Below, one piece after another: positions 8,865-18,060 of a stretch of DNA of 64,000 bases. The stretch is from positions 1 through 64,000 of the forward strand of contig JACKEV010000026.1 of the NCBI GenBank assembly GCA_020632795.1, given 5' to 3'. The stretch's first letter is position 1. Each line of letters opens with the position of its first letter. The notes under the pieces were generated by a model that did no database searches, had not been told where the DNA came from, and saw only the letters and a list, made by a program, of their open reading frames with translations. Position numbers and translations under genes: made by a program. Source of the stretch: Alphaproteobacteria bacterium (GTDB taxonomy: Bacteria; Myxococcota_A; UBA796; CAJQPC01).

Positions 8865-10165
8865 GATTCCCGGCGTCTGAACAGCGCGATCGCCCCGAGC
8901 AGCCAGAAGCCCGCCGCGCCGCCGCTGCCGCCGCTGGCGCAGCCGCATCCCTTGCCGCCGCCGTCGCCGCCGCCGGTGTCGTCGACCGCCACGCCGGTGT
9001 CGCCGTCCGCGGGCGCGGCCTCCAGCCAGGCGCTCAGGGGGCGCTGGCGCACGCCGTCGTCGCTGTCGAAGCCCTCAGGCCCCAGGTTGACCACGCCGAC
9101 GAGCTGGCTCTCCGAGACGATGATGGGCTGGGAGGTGTCCGCGACCACGCCGTCGCCCACCAGCACCACCCCCCAGCGCACCGTGTCGCCGCCCTCGAAG
9201 GCGAAGGCCACCGGGTCGCCGTCGACCTGGACGTCGAAGTAGACGACCCCCAGGTCGTAGGGGTCCTCCTCGGGCTCGACGATCTCATCCAGGGTGGAGA
9301 GCACCGGCGCGTTGCGGATGCGGGAGTTGTTGCGGTAGCTGGCCGCCCAGTCCCCCACCGCGTCGGTGCCCACCCGGGCGCGCTCGATGCTGAACGCCAG
9401 CAGCGCGTCCTCCCAGCTCCCGGTCAGGCTGCCCCAGGCGTCGAGCACGTCGGGCTCGTTCTCCCAGGAGTCGTTGGTCATCGCCATCCAGATGTCCAGG
9501 GGCTGGACGTCGTAGACGAGGTCGAGGTGGTCGAGCCACATGACGGCGCCGTACTCGTAGAACGACCAGATGTCGTGGCGGTTCCACAGCGCGGTGCCGT
9601 CCATCAGGATGCTGGCCCAGGGGGTGCGCTGGAAGTCGGGGGCGTAGTAGTTGGCGTCGCCCTCGCCGGGGTAGCTGTGCCCCTCGGCCCAGGTGGCCGA
9701 GGCCTCCCAGATGGGGGTGGTGCTCTCGGTGAAGTCGGTGGCGAACTGCAGGACGTGGTTGAACTCGTGGGCCACGTAGATGTGCAGCTCGTCGGAGGGG
9801 ATGGTGGGGTCGAGCACCATGTGGGCGTAGCCGCCCATGCGGCCGTCGGAGCGGTCGGCGTCGGTGTAGGGGCTCGTGACGTAGGCCCCGCCGTCGGCGT
9901 CGGTGGAGATGTAGACGTCCAGGGCGGTGCTGCCGCCCTCACCGTTGTCGGGGAAGGGCGGGTACCAGCCCCACTGGTCCACCTGGATGGGCCAGACCTC
10001 CTCCAGGACCTCGATCGCCCGCTCGCAGATGGAGAGGTGGTTGGGGTTGGTGTAGTGGCAGCGGACGTCGACGTTCTCGGCGTCGATGTAGTCGGTGGAC
10101 GAGGGCCGCTGGTCAGGGGCCATCCAGGCGACGCCCATCATCAGGGCGGTCGTACACTTCACCAT
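8861..10165 (-). CDS. Secreted HExxH metalloprotease with MYXO-CTERM-like tail
   Basis: A 434-residue exported protein. A weak signal (residues about 5-15 hydrophobic) precedes a catalytic domain with HEFNH at 133-137 in the context YVAHEFNHVLQ, followed by EASATWAE, where the second Glu-containing helix should supply the third zinc ligand. The layout resembles putative metalloproteases of the MXAN_6640 type known in myxobacteria. The C-terminus has an Asp/Gly/Thr linker, then GCGCASGG, a hydrophobic helix and FRRRES, i.e. a MYXO-CTERM sorting tail that is expected to be processed and lipid-anchored at the cell surface. It converges with the aldolase gene over a shared terminator. Confidence 0.82.
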   Translation of the reverse strand: MVKCTTALMMGVAWMAPDQRPSSTDYIDAENVDVRCHYTNPNHLSICERAIEVLEEVWPIQVDQWGWYPPFPDNGEGGSTALDVYISTDADGGAYVTSPYTDADRSDGRMGGYAHMVLDPTIPSDELHIYVAHEFNHVLQFATDFTESTTPIWEASATWAEGHSYPGEGDANYYAPDFQRTPWASILMDGTALWNRHDIWSFYEYGAVMWLDHLDLVYDVQPLDIWMAMTNDSWENEPDVLDAWGSLTGSWEDALLAFSIERARVGTDAVGDWAASYRNNSRIRNAPVLSTLDEIVEPEEDPYDLGVVYFDVQVDGDPVAFAFEGGDTVRWGVVLVGDGVVADTSQPIIVSESQLVGVVNLGPEGFDSDDGVRQRPLSAWLEAAPADGDTGVAVDDTGGGDGGGKGCGCASGGSGGAAGFWLLGAIALFRRRES

Positions 10166-10214
10166 CTCTCGCTCCAGGCTTGTGCGCCCGCCTCCGCGGC
10201 GCTAGTACGGAGGC

Positions 10215-10628
10215 ATGGCATGGATCTGGCTGGGGCTGCTCGCGTGCAACGCACTCACCGTGCGCGAGGTCACCACCGGCGCTTCGGAAGCCTATCCCGG
10301 CTTGCGGTCCATCTTCCAGCCGATTCCGCCCGGGGCGGCGATGCAGCGGACGATCTCTGTCGTCGAGGGCCTGGACGGCTGGGGCCCGTGCGAGCGCACC
10401 CGCCCCTACGAGCTGGTCTGCACGGTGGAGCCGGTGCTGGGGGGGACCGACACCGTCACGATCGACGTCGCGCCCCACGGACCCCGGGTCACCCGCGTGC
10501 GGCTGACCGCGCGGCACGAGGGCGCGCTGGGGGATCTGGGCGGTGGAGCGCAGCGGATCCGGGCGTTTCAGGAGGCGTTCCTGGCAGAGCCCGCGCACCC
10601 CGACGCCAGCGCGCCGGGCCAGGACTAG
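10215..10628 (+). CDS. Small lipoprotein of unknown function
   Basis: A 137-residue predicted lipoprotein with a very short, uncharged signal (MAWIWLGLLAC, Cys11). An ACGGAGG Shine-Dalgarno precedes the ATG. The mature part carries one internal Cys pair (PCERTRPYELVC) inside a beta-rich stretch ending TVTIDVAPHGPRVTRVRLTA, and a disordered C-terminus. I do not recognise the family. The next gene begins four bases after its stop, so the two are likely co-transcribed, although no functional link is evident. Confidence 0.65.
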   Translation: MAWIWLGLLACNALTVREVTTGASEAYPGLRSIFQPIPPGAAMQRTISVVEGLDGWGPCERTRPYELVCTVEPVLGGTDTVTIDVAPHGPRVTRVRLTARHEGALGDLGGGAQRIRAFQEAFLAEPAHPDASAPGQD

Positions 10629-10632
10629 CGCC

Positions 10633-12321
10633 ATGGCGCCGCCGGTCCGCTACAAGCCCGCCCCCGGCCCGGACGACTTCCGGGTGCTGCGCGAGGGAGG
10701 CTACCACTACGTCGACAAGACGGGCTTCATCGTGGAGTGGCTGGCCCGACCGGATCAGGTTGTGCTGTTGCCTCGCCCACGCCGGTTCGGCAAGAGCCTC
10801 AACCTCAGCACGCTCCGGTACTTCCTGGACAAGGGCGCTGAGGATCTGAGCGGCCTGTTCGACGGCCTCGCCGTGCGAGCGGTGCCCGCAGCCTGGTCCG
10901 AGATGGGGCGGTATCCGGTCATCTTCCTGAGCCTGAAGGACACGCGGGCGCGCTCCTGGTCGGGCTGCCTGGAGGCCATCCGCGCCCAGCTCGCCCGAGC
11001 CGCCGCCACGCACCCGGCGCTGCAGGACAGCCCCCGGCTCTCCGCGGCGGACCAGGGGCTCTGGCGCCGCCTCACCGCGCGGGAGGCCACCCCGGCGGAG
11101 TGCGAGGGCGCGCTGCTCGCGCTCAGCGGCTGGCTCCACGCCCACCACGACGCCCCCGTCGTCCTGCTGATCGACGAGTACGACGCCCCGATCGAGGCGG
11201 GATACGAGCACGGCTGGTACGACGAGGTCATCGCGTTCATGCGCAACCTGCTGGGCGGCGTCCTCAAGTCCAACCCCCACCTGTTCCGCGGCGTGCTGAC
11301 GGGGGTGCGCCGGATCTCCAAGGAGTCCTTGTTCTCCGGGGTCAACAACGTGCGGGTCCACTCGCTGCTCGATCCACCCTTCTCGTCGGCGTTCGGCTTC
11401 ACCGAGGCCGAGGTCGCCGAGGTCCTGGCGGCGGCCGGGCGCCAGGAGGCCGTCGACGCGGTGCGGGACTGGTACAACGGCTACGACTTCGGCGGACAGG
11501 TCATCTACAACCCCTGGTCGGTGCTCTCCTTCGCCCAGGACGGCGTCATCAAGGAGTACTGGGCCTCCACGTCCTCCGAGGAGCTGCTGCGTCAGCTCAT
11601 CCCCAGCAACCGGGCGGGCCTGCGGGGGCCCTTCGAACGCCTGCTCCAGGGCGACGCGGTGGAGGCCGAGCTGGACGAGCACGTCGTGCTGCGGGACCTG
11701 GAGCAGAACCCGGCGGCGATCTGGAGTTTCCTCCTGACCGCCGGCTACCTCAAGGCCAGCGAGGTGCGCTGGGTGGAGGGCCGGGCCCGCGCGAAGGTGT
11801 CCATCCCCAACCGCGAGGTGCTGGGGGTGTGGCGGCGCCAGTTCAGCCAGTGGCTGACCCTGGGTCTCGGGGGCAGCGCGCCGGACGTCGAGGCGCTGAT
11901 CGCGGCGTTGATGGCTGGAGACGCGCGTCTGGTGCAGCGGCTGCTGCGGGTGCTGGTGCAGAACACCCTCTCGGTCCATGACACAGGGGCGGGCCCGGGG
12001 GACCCGGAGCGGGTGTATCAGGCCTTCGTGCTGGGCCTCCTGGTCTGGCTGGAGCCCCGCTGGCGGGTCCGCTCCAACCGGGAGAGCGGCTATGGCCGGG
12101 CGGATGTGCTCATCCTGCCGACCGAGCGGGGCCGCCCTGGGGTGGTGCTCGAGATCAAGCGCCTGTGGTCGGACGAGGGGGAGACCCCGGAGGCCGCTCT
12201 GGCCGACGCGCAGGCCCAGATCCGGGACCGGGGCTACGCCGCGGAGGTCGAGGCGGCCGGCGCGAGCGTCGTCCGTCAGTTCGCGGTGGTGTTCTCAGGG
12301 AAGTCGGTCTGGGTGGCCTGA
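10633..12321 (+). CDS. AAA-ATPase-like protein with PD-(D/E)XK nuclease-like domain
   Basis: A 562-residue protein of the family usually annotated as AAA-ATPase-like domain plus PD-(D/E)XK nuclease superfamily. The N-terminal part has the family hallmarks YVDKTGFIVEWLARP, a P-loop-like PRRFGKSLNLS and a Walker-B-like VVLLIDEYDAPI; the middle has the WYNGYDFG motif and VYNPWSV-type sequence; the C-terminus has GYGRADVLIL followed by VVLEIKR, the D...ExK nuclease signature. Members are common in anaerobes and in genomes with many mobile genes, and their biological role is not established. No restriction or phage partner is adjacent. Its last 46 bases overlap the end of the converging subtilase gene. 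Confidence 0.85.
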   Translation: MAPPVRYKPAPGPDDFRVLREGGYHYVDKTGFIVEWLARPDQVVLLPRPRRFGKSLNLSTLRYFLDKGAEDLSGLFDGLAVRAVPAAWSEMGRYPVIFLSLKDTRARSWSGCLEAIRAQLARAAATHPALQDSPRLSAADQGLWRRLTAREATPAECEGALLALSGWLHAHHDAPVVLLIDEYDAPIEAGYEHGWYDEVIAFMRNLLGGVLKSNPHLFRGVLTGVRRISKESLFSGVNNVRVHSLLDPPFSSAFGFTEAEVAEVLAAAGRQEAVDAVRDWYNGYDFGGQVIYNPWSVLSFAQDGVIKEYWASTSSEELLRQLIPSNRAGLRGPFERLLQGDAVEAELDEHVVLRDLEQNPAAIWSFLLTAGYLKASEVRWVEGRARAKVSIPNREVLGVWRRQFSQWLTLGLGGSAPDVEALIAALMAGDARLVQRLLRVLVQNTLSVHDTGAGPGDPERVYQAFVLGLLVWLEPRWRVRSNRESGYGRADVLILPTERGRPGVVLEIKRLWSDEGETPEAALADAQAQIRDRGYAAEVEAAGASVVRQFAVVFSGKSVWVA

Positions 12322-14051
12322 CGATCCTGCGGGCATCCCCGCCGACGCCTCCGCAGCAACGCCGCCCCCATCGCGATCAGCGACGACGCCGCCGCTGCGC
12401 CGCCCCCCACCCCGCAGACCCCGGCGGGCGCCTCGGGCTCGGGCTTCACAGGCGTGGCCACGACGGAGAAGTGGCCCTCGGTCACCGCGCCAGGCCCCCA
12501 CAGGTCCCGCGCGACCACCGACCAGTCGACGGTGTCACCGATCGCCACCTGCTCGGTGAGATCCAGGGCCGTGCCCTCGACCGTCACCGGCTCCTGGGCC
12601 TCACCGTTCAGCGACCAGCTCACCTCATAGCGCAGCCAGTCGTCGTCGGCGTCGGCGGCCGGCGCCCAGGACAGCAGGGCCCGCTCCACGTAGGCCTCGT
12701 CCACCGGGCCGAGCAGCTCGGGCGCTGGCGGCGCGCTGTTGGCCACCGCCGCGACCGCCGCGCCCGCGTCGACCCGCCCGCAGCCGAAGTACGGGCTCCA
12801 GCCCGCGCCGTCATACCCGGCCTCGTCGACCTCGGTGCGGGCGGCGGTCTCGCAGAGCACCTCCCGGGCCTGGGCCACGGTGAGCCGCTCGTTGGCGCCG
12901 AACATCAGCGCTATGACTCCGGACACGATGGGGGCGGCGGCGCTGGTGCCGGTGAAGGAGGGGGTGTAGTCCTCGTCGCCGTTGAAGGCGTCGTAGCCGT
13001 CCGAGCCGGTGAGGTCGGTGGTCAGCACGCCGCCCGAGGGGGCGGTGATGTCCACGTACTCGCCGTAGCTGGAGTAGCCCTCGCGCTCGTCGTTCCCGTT
13101 GGCGGCGGCCACGCTGATGACCGAGGGGTGGGCCTGCAGCCCGTCGCCGCCGATGTCGCAGTTGCCGTTGCCGGCGCTGAACACCACCGCCGTCCCCAGG
13201 CCGCCGCGGCCCTGATCCTCGGCGTAGTCGATGGCGTCGCGGATCGCGGCGTAGGTCTCGAACTCCGCGCAGCCGTTGTCGAAGCCCCAGGAGTTGGAGA
13301 GGACCCAGGCCCCGGCGTCGACCGACTCCACGAAGCTGTTGTAGAGGTCGCCCAGGGTGGTCTCGCCGCCCAGGAGCTTGATGCCGTAGACCTCGGCGTC
13401 GTAGGCGACCCCGGCCACGCCCAGCCCGTTGTCCCCGGTGGCCGCCGCGAGCCCCGCCGCGGACGTGCCGTGGGGCCCGCCGGAGTAGTGGACGTCGGGG
13501 TTGGAGTCGTTGTCGAAGTCCACGTAGTCCCAGCCCGAGGTCACCACGAGGTCCGGGTGGTCGGTCTGCACGCCGCTGTCGATGACGGCGATGAGCCCGC
13601 CCGCCCCGGTGGAGAAGGCCCAGGCGGTCTCGGCGTCGATGTCCACGCCCTCGGTCCAGCCCTGCTGGCCGGTGTTCCGGAGGTGCCACTGGTCGGCGAC
13701 GTAGGGGTCGTTCGGCAGGGTGGTGGGCTGCCAGCGCACCGCGAAGTCCGGGTGGGACCAGGCGACGTCCTCGCGGGCCCACAGCGCCCGGGAGAGGGCC
13801 AGCTCGTCGACGCCCTCGGCCACGAAGAGCCGGACGACGTCCCCGCCCAGCGGGTCCCAGTCCTCGACCTCGGGCAGCGCGGCGAGCGCGGCGGGGTCGG
13901 CGGTGCGCGCCAGCACCGCGCCGGTCAGCCGCACCGGCAGATCCCCGACGTGGCCATCCTTGGTGAGCACGGCATGTTCGGGCCCCCGGTCCGGGTAGAA
14001 CCAGGACGGCCCGGCCATCGCCGTGGAGAGGAACAGCAGCAGGCTCGACAT
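12276..14051 (-). CDS. Secreted subtilisin-like (S8) protease with Arg-rich C-terminal anchor
   Basis: A 591-residue exported protease. A short signal (MSSLLLFLSTAMA) and a propeptide of about 100 residues precede the catalytic domain with Asp158 in VIDSGVQTDHPDL, His194 in PHGTSAAG, the oxyanion Asn295 in SAGNG and Ser370 in FTGTSAAAP. A C-terminal Ig-like segment (about 455-560) is followed by a MYXO-CTERM-like tail: CGVGGG, hydrophobic helix, LLRRRRRGC. The protein then continues for about 18 polar residues, unlike a typical tail that ends at the Arg cluster; this extension is the part that overlaps the converging gene. Probably a cell-surface or secreted endopeptidase. Confidence 0.88.
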   Translation of the reverse strand: MSSLLLFLSTAMAGPSWFYPDRGPEHAVLTKDGHVGDLPVRLTGAVLARTADPAALAALPEVEDWDPLGGDVVRLFVAEGVDELALSRALWAREDVAWSHPDFAVRWQPTTLPNDPYVADQWHLRNTGQQGWTEGVDIDAETAWAFSTGAGGLIAVIDSGVQTDHPDLVVTSGWDYVDFDNDSNPDVHYSGGPHGTSAAGLAAATGDNGLGVAGVAYDAEVYGIKLLGGETTLGDLYNSFVESVDAGAWVLSNSWGFDNGCAEFETYAAIRDAIDYAEDQGRGGLGTAVVFSAGNGNCDIGGDGLQAHPSVISVAAANGNDEREGYSSYGEYVDITAPSGGVLTTDLTGSDGYDAFNGDEDYTPSFTGTSAAAPIVSGVIALMFGANERLTVAQAREVLCETAARTEVDEAGYDGAGWSPYFGCGRVDAGAAVAAVANSAPPAPELLGPVDEAYVERALLSWAPAADADDDWLRYEVSWSLNGEAQEPVTVEGTALDLTEQVAIGDTVDWSVVARDLWGPGAVTEGHFSVVATPVKPEPEAPAGVCGVGGGAAAASSLIAMGAALLRRRRRGCPQDRQATQTDFPENTTAN

Positions 14052-14090
14052 GCCGGAACCTTAGCCCAGGCGGAGCCGGCCCGGGGGAGG

Positions 14091-14096
14091 TAGTCT
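14091..14096 (+). promoter_or_regulatory. -10-like box of a candidate leaderless promoter
   Basis: TAGTCT begins 13 bases before the ATG at 14104, and the ten-base string TAGTCTTGCC is identical to the one before the aldolase gene at 7962. No convincing -35 box is seen at 16-18 bases upstream, and there is no Shine-Dalgarno. Confidence 0.35.
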
Positions 14097-14103
14097 TGCC
14101 CCG

Positions 14104-15495
14104 ATGCGCGCGCTCCTCATCGGCACGGCTCTGGCGCTCTCCGCCTGCAAGGGGGGGGGCGACACCGGCGAGCCCTGGGTCACCCCGGGCTGCGGCGACG
14201 GGATCGTCGACCCCGGGGAGGCCTGCGACGATGGGGCGGACAACAGCGACGCCGACCCCGACGCCTGCCGGACGAGCTGCCTCGCGGCGTCCTGCGGGGA
14301 CGGGGTGACCGACAGCGACGAGGCCTGCGACGACGCGAACGCCTGGGGCGGCGACGGCTGCACGCCCGTCTGCACGGCGGAGGACGGCGAGCTGGAGGTC
14401 GAGCCCAACGACGCCTGGGACGCCGCCCAGAGCTGGGGCGGGGCCATCGTCCACGGCGCGCTGGACGTCGGGGACGTGGACTGCGTGACCGTCAGCCCGG
14501 AGACCTGCGGGGCGCTGGCGGCGCACCTGGTGGGGCCCTGCCCCGTGCCCGCGACCCTGAACCTCTACAACCCCGAGGGGGTCTTGATCGCCGTGGGGGC
14601 CCCCGAGGCGGACGGCTGCGCGGTCCTCGACCCGGCGGCGGCCCCGGGCGCGCGGTTCACCGCCGAGGGCGACTGGGCGCTGTGCGTGGAGGGCCTGCTG
14701 GGCGAGGCGGTGCCCTTCTACGCCCTGGAGATCGAGCCCATCTCGGCGGCGGACGCCACCTTCCCGATGGACGAGGGCGACGACCCCGACGGCGACGGCC
14801 GCCCCGACCGCTGCGACGATGACCGGGACGGCGACGGGGTCCTCGACGTCGACGACAACTGCCCGGACGTCTCCAACGGGCCGGACACCGGGCCCCTGAG
14901 CCCCGACGGCGAGGGCTTCCTGCGGAGCTGGCTGGCGGCGGGGCCCTACACCGGGCGGTCCAGCGCGGACACCTGCCTGCCCACCGCGGACGACCTCGTG
15001 GGCGAGGACGACGCCGCGGCCCGGCCGGCGCTGGGCGACGCCGCGGGCGAGTTCGTGTGGACCGCCCTGTGGAGCGGCACCTCCCGCATCGAGTACCTGA
15101 CCGACTACGGCGGGGTCAGCGCGCCCCGCGAGGTCTACACCGCCCTGTATCTGCGCGACCCCGCCGCGCGGACGCTCACCCTGGCCCTGGGCCCCGACGA
15201 CGGCGCGGTGGCGTGGCTCGACGACGCCGTGGTCATGGAGGTCAACGGCTGCCAGGGCACCAACGTCGACCAGTTCACCGAGGTCGTCACCCTGACCGGC
15301 GGCTGGCAGCGCCTGATGCTCAAGGTCTACGACCAGGGCGGCGGCTGGGGCACCTACGCCCGCTTCCTGGACGAGGGCAACCCGGTCACCGACCTGGAGC
15401 TGTCCCTGGACCCGGCTGGGGCGTGGAGTCCGGGTCAGGACGACGCGGACGGGGACGGCCTCGGGGACGTCTGCGACGACACGCCGACGGGTTGA
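14104..15495 (+). CDS. Lipoprotein with DUF4215-type Cys-rich repeats
   Basis: A 463-residue lipoprotein (MRALLIGTALALSAC, Cys15). Residues 30-95 carry two Cys-rich units of the DUF4215/myxobacterial type (CGDGIVDPGEACDDG, CGDGVTDSDEACDDAN, then GGDGCTPVC). A beta-sandwich-like domain (about 95-215, beginning EVEPNDAWDAAQSW as in pre-peptidase C-terminal domains) follows, then calcium-binding thrombospondin-3-like motifs (DPDGDGRPDRCDDDRDGDG) and a C-terminal domain of about 180 residues with WTALWSGTSRIEY and a closing DADGDGLGDVCDD. The modular, acidic make-up fits a calcium-stabilised surface protein; ligand unknown. Confidence 0.8.
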   Translation: MRALLIGTALALSACKGGGDTGEPWVTPGCGDGIVDPGEACDDGADNSDADPDACRTSCLAASCGDGVTDSDEACDDANAWGGDGCTPVCTAEDGELEVEPNDAWDAAQSWGGAIVHGALDVGDVDCVTVSPETCGALAAHLVGPCPVPATLNLYNPEGVLIAVGAPEADGCAVLDPAAAPGARFTAEGDWALCVEGLLGEAVPFYALEIEPISAADATFPMDEGDDPDGDGRPDRCDDDRDGDGVLDVDDNCPDVSNGPDTGPLSPDGEGFLRSWLAAGPYTGRSSADTCLPTADDLVGEDDAAARPALGDAAGEFVWTALWSGTSRIEYLTDYGGVSAPREVYTALYLRDPAARTLTLALGPDDGAVAWLDDAVVMEVNGCQGTNVDQFTEVVTLTGGWQRLMLKVYDQGGGWGTYARFLDEGNPVTDLELSLDPAGAWSPGQDDADGDGLGDVCDDTPTG

Positions 15496-15516
15496 CCGGG
15501 CCGCCGCCGTAGCGGT

Positions 15517-16239
15517 CTACTCTTCCGAAAACCCCACCACATCGACCTCCTCGGCGAACCAGGTCAGAGACCGGTTGTGCCCCAGGCGCTCCCCCTTCCA
15601 CTCCCCGGGGAGCTGGGTGACCTCCAGGTCGGGCAGCTCGACGACCTGCGGGTCCACCTCCAGATCCTTGAACGCGCCGTCCTGCTCGTGCACGGTGCGC
15701 CACTGGTGCCAGGTGGTGCCCTCGGCGGCGGCCTTGTTCTCCACCCCGTTGAACTTGCAGAGCTTCTGGAGCTGGGGGTGCTCGCCCAAGGGGGAGGCCA
15801 CGATGTGGAGCTGCTCGGGCACGCCAGGGCTGTGGTCCTGGGCCGCGAGGGTGCTGATCAGGCCGCCGTAGCTGTGCCCGACGACGATGAGGCGCTCCAG
15901 CCCGCTGTGATCGCTGACGAAGCCGTCCAGCGCAGCCGCCAGCTCGGCCGCGCCGGTGTCCGGGCACTGGCGGTCCTTCCAGCCGTACCACCACACCTCC
16001 ACGCCCTGCTGCTCCAGGATCTCCAGCGGGTGGGCCCACTCGGTGCCCCGGGAGTCCAGGCCGTGCACCGCGATGATGGCGGTGTCCAGGCGCGCGTCGG
16101 CGTCGTCGATGCGGTACAGGCCGGGCGGGAGCGCGCTCAGGGCGCGGCCGGCGGCGTCCGCGTCGTCCAACGCCAGGGCGCTGGGGTCGGCCGGGGCCTT
16201 GGGGCCGCAGGCCAGGAAGGCGAGGAGGATCAGGGTCAT
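15517..16239 (-). CDS. Lipid-anchored alpha/beta-hydrolase
   Basis: A 240-residue protein with a short uncharged lipoprotein signal (MTLILLAFLAC, Cys11) and an alpha/beta-hydrolase core: IIAVHGLDSRG (oxyanion region), nucleophile elbow GHSYGG, an acidic residue in the following strands and a candidate catalytic His near GTTWHQWRTVHE. The length fits small lipase or esterase-like members such as DUF676-type hydrolases. The substrate is unknown. It lies 24 bases downstream of the dihydrouridine synthase gene on the same strand and may be co-transcribed with it. Confidence 0.78.
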   Translation of the reverse strand: MTLILLAFLACGPKAPADPSALALDDADAAGRALSALPPGLYRIDDADARLDTAIIAVHGLDSRGTEWAHPLEILEQQGVEVWWYGWKDRQCPDTGAAELAAALDGFVSDHSGLERLIVVGHSYGGLISTLAAQDHSPGVPEQLHIVASPLGEHPQLQKLCKFNGVENKAAAEGTTWHQWRTVHEQDGAFKDLEVDPQVVELPDLEVTQLPGEWKGERLGHNRSLTWFAEEVDVVGFSEE

Positions 16240-16263
16240 GGGGACTCCAGGCGTGGCGGGAGT

Positions 16264-17352
16264 CTACCCTGGGACGGCCGCCACGCGCCCGGCCCCACGC
16301 GCCTTGGGCGCCCGGACGTACTCCGGCGCGGCGTAGCCCTCGAAGGCGTCGGCCTCGCCGCCCTCGTGGCGGACCAGCCGCGCGAAGTAGGCCTCGGTGT
16401 GCTCGATGGCCTCGGGCACGGCGTGGCTGTGGAGGATGAGCTGCTTGAGCACCCTGCCCTGGGGGAGCTGACGGGTGTAGTAGCCAGCGAGCATCTTGTA
16501 GCGCCCCAAAGCGCCGTGGTCGCTTCGGAACATCGCGCGGATGCCCGCGAGGTAGGCCAGCATCACCCGGCGGCGCTCGGCGGCGTCCACCACCACCGGG
16601 GGCTCCCCGGCCAGCCACTGGCTGATCTGCTTGAGCAGCCACGGGTTGCGAATGGCGCCCCGCCCCACCAGCACGCCGTCGCAGCCGGTCTCCCGGAACA
16701 TGGCCTCCGCGGAGGCCACGTCCACGATGTCGCCGTTGGCGAGCACCGGCACGCGCAGCCGCGCCTTGGCCTCGGCGATCTTGTCGACCCGGCGCTGGCC
16801 GCCGTAGCGGTCCTCGCGGGTGCGCCAGTGGATGGCGACGGCCTGCGCGCCCTCCTCCTGGCAGATCCAGGCCAGCTCCGGGGCGTTGCGCAGGCCGGCG
16901 TCGAAGCCCGAGCGCATCTTGACCGTGACCGGGATGTCCACCGCCGCGACCACGGCCCGCACGATGTCCCGGGCCAGCGCCGGCTCCCGCATCAGGGCGC
17001 TGCCGCCGGAGTTGCTGCACACCTTCTTGGAGGGGCAGCCCATGTTGACGTCGCAGATCGTGGCGCCCAGGCCCTGCACGATGCGGGCGGCCTCGGCCAT
17101 CTGCGCGGGATCCTTGCCGTAGAGCTGGATGGAGACCGGCCGCTCGTCCGGGTCGGTCTGCGCCATCTCGTACATCTTGCCGCCGTCGGCCTTGAGGCCC
17201 CCCGAGGCGATGAACTCGGTGCACGTCAGGCCCACGCCGCCGATCTGGCGGATGAGGCGACGGAAGGTGAGGTCGGTGACCCCCTCCATCGGCGCGAGGA
17301 CCACGTTGGGGGAGACCCGCACGGGCCCGACGTCGTAGAAGGTCGGCAGCAT
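16264..17352 (-). CDS. dusB: tRNA-dihydrouridine synthase (DusB-like)
   Basis: A 362-residue flavoenzyme of the Dus family, which reduces specific uridines in the tRNA D-loop using FMN and NADPH. Seen motifs: N-terminal NVVLAPMEGVTDLTFRRL, the catalytic cysteine in DVNMGCPSKKVC, VTVKMRSGFD, IHWRTRE, LANGDIVD and the phosphate-binding GVLVGRGAIRNPWL. The spacing and length best match the DusB subfamily. A tail of about 35 residues after the helical tRNA-binding domain is Ala/Gly-rich. The gene is divergent from the lipoprotein gene at 17437. Confidence 0.93.
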   Translation of the reverse strand: MLPTFYDVGPVRVSPNVVLAPMEGVTDLTFRRLIRQIGGVGLTCTEFIASGGLKADGGKMYEMAQTDPDERPVSIQLYGKDPAQMAEAARIVQGLGATICDVNMGCPSKKVCSNSGGSALMREPALARDIVRAVVAAVDIPVTVKMRSGFDAGLRNAPELAWICQEEGAQAVAIHWRTREDRYGGQRRVDKIAEAKARLRVPVLANGDIVDVASAEAMFRETGCDGVLVGRGAIRNPWLLKQISQWLAGEPPVVVDAAERRRVMLAYLAGIRAMFRSDHGALGRYKMLAGYYTRQLPQGRVLKQLILHSHAVPEAIEHTEAYFARLVRHEGGEADAFEGYAAPEYVRAPKARGAGRVAAVPG

Positions 17353-17436
17353 CGTGAGGCAACCTGTCCGCGCCGCCCCGGTTCGTCAAGCCTCGCCGGA
17401 GGGGATAGCAGTGCGGGTGTCGCCCAGGAGCCCGTC

Positions 17437-18060
17437 ATGATCCTGCTCTCCCTGCTGCTGGCCTGCGGGCCCAAGGTCCCCCCCGAGGGCTCCACCGAGC
17501 TGGACGTCGGCGTCAGCGGCGTCGGCCCCGTCTCCGAGGCGCCGGCCCCCGACGGCTCGATCGGCCCGGTGGAGATGCCCTCCGCCGACGCCCCGCTGCC
17601 CCTGGGCACGGCCCTGCCCTTCGAGGGCGCCCCCAAGACCGCCGCGCAGCAGGCCTTCGTCGACGGCGAGGCCATCCTCCAGGAGATGCACGCCGCGGCG
17701 GCCCCCAAGAGCCCCGCCGACTCCCAGCGCCTGGCCATCGAGGCCACCGAGCAGGCCGAGGCCGCCATCGCCCTGTTCGAGACCGCCTCGGCCGAAGCCG
17801 AGCTGAGCCTGCCCTCGGCTGCCCGCGCCGGGGACGCCTGGCGCCTGGCCGCCGAGGCCACCCGCCGCACCCAGCCCCCCATCCACGTCCCCCCCGAGGG
17901 CGAGGTCCCCTTCCGCGCCGAGGTCGCCGCCATCGCCGCCGAGCTGGAGGCCAAGGCCTTCGACAGCTACCACGTCGTGCTGGTCAGTAGGGTGGTGGAC
18001 GAGCGCTGGAAGGCCCACGCCCGCTGGGCGGTGGCCCAGCTCCCCGAGCCGCCGGAATGA
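17437..18060 (+). CDS. Helical lipoprotein of unknown function
   Basis: A 207-residue protein with a ten-residue lipoprotein signal (MILLSLLLAC) and a CCAGGAG Shine-Dalgarno. After a Pro/Ala-rich linker, residues 70-205 are Ala/Glu-rich and strongly helical, consistent with a coiled-coil or helical bundle facing the periplasm. No family recognised. The stop codon overlaps the next start in an ATGA arrangement, so translation of the two genes is probably coupled. Confidence 0.68.
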   Translation: MILLSLLLACGPKVPPEGSTELDVGVSGVGPVSEAPAPDGSIGPVEMPSADAPLPLGTALPFEGAPKTAAQQAFVDGEAILQEMHAAAAPKSPADSQRLAIEATEQAEAAIALFETASAEAELSLPSAARAGDAWRLAAEATRRTQPPIHVPPEGEVPFRAEVAAIAAELEAKAFDSYHVVLVSRVVDERWKAHARWAVAQLPEPPE

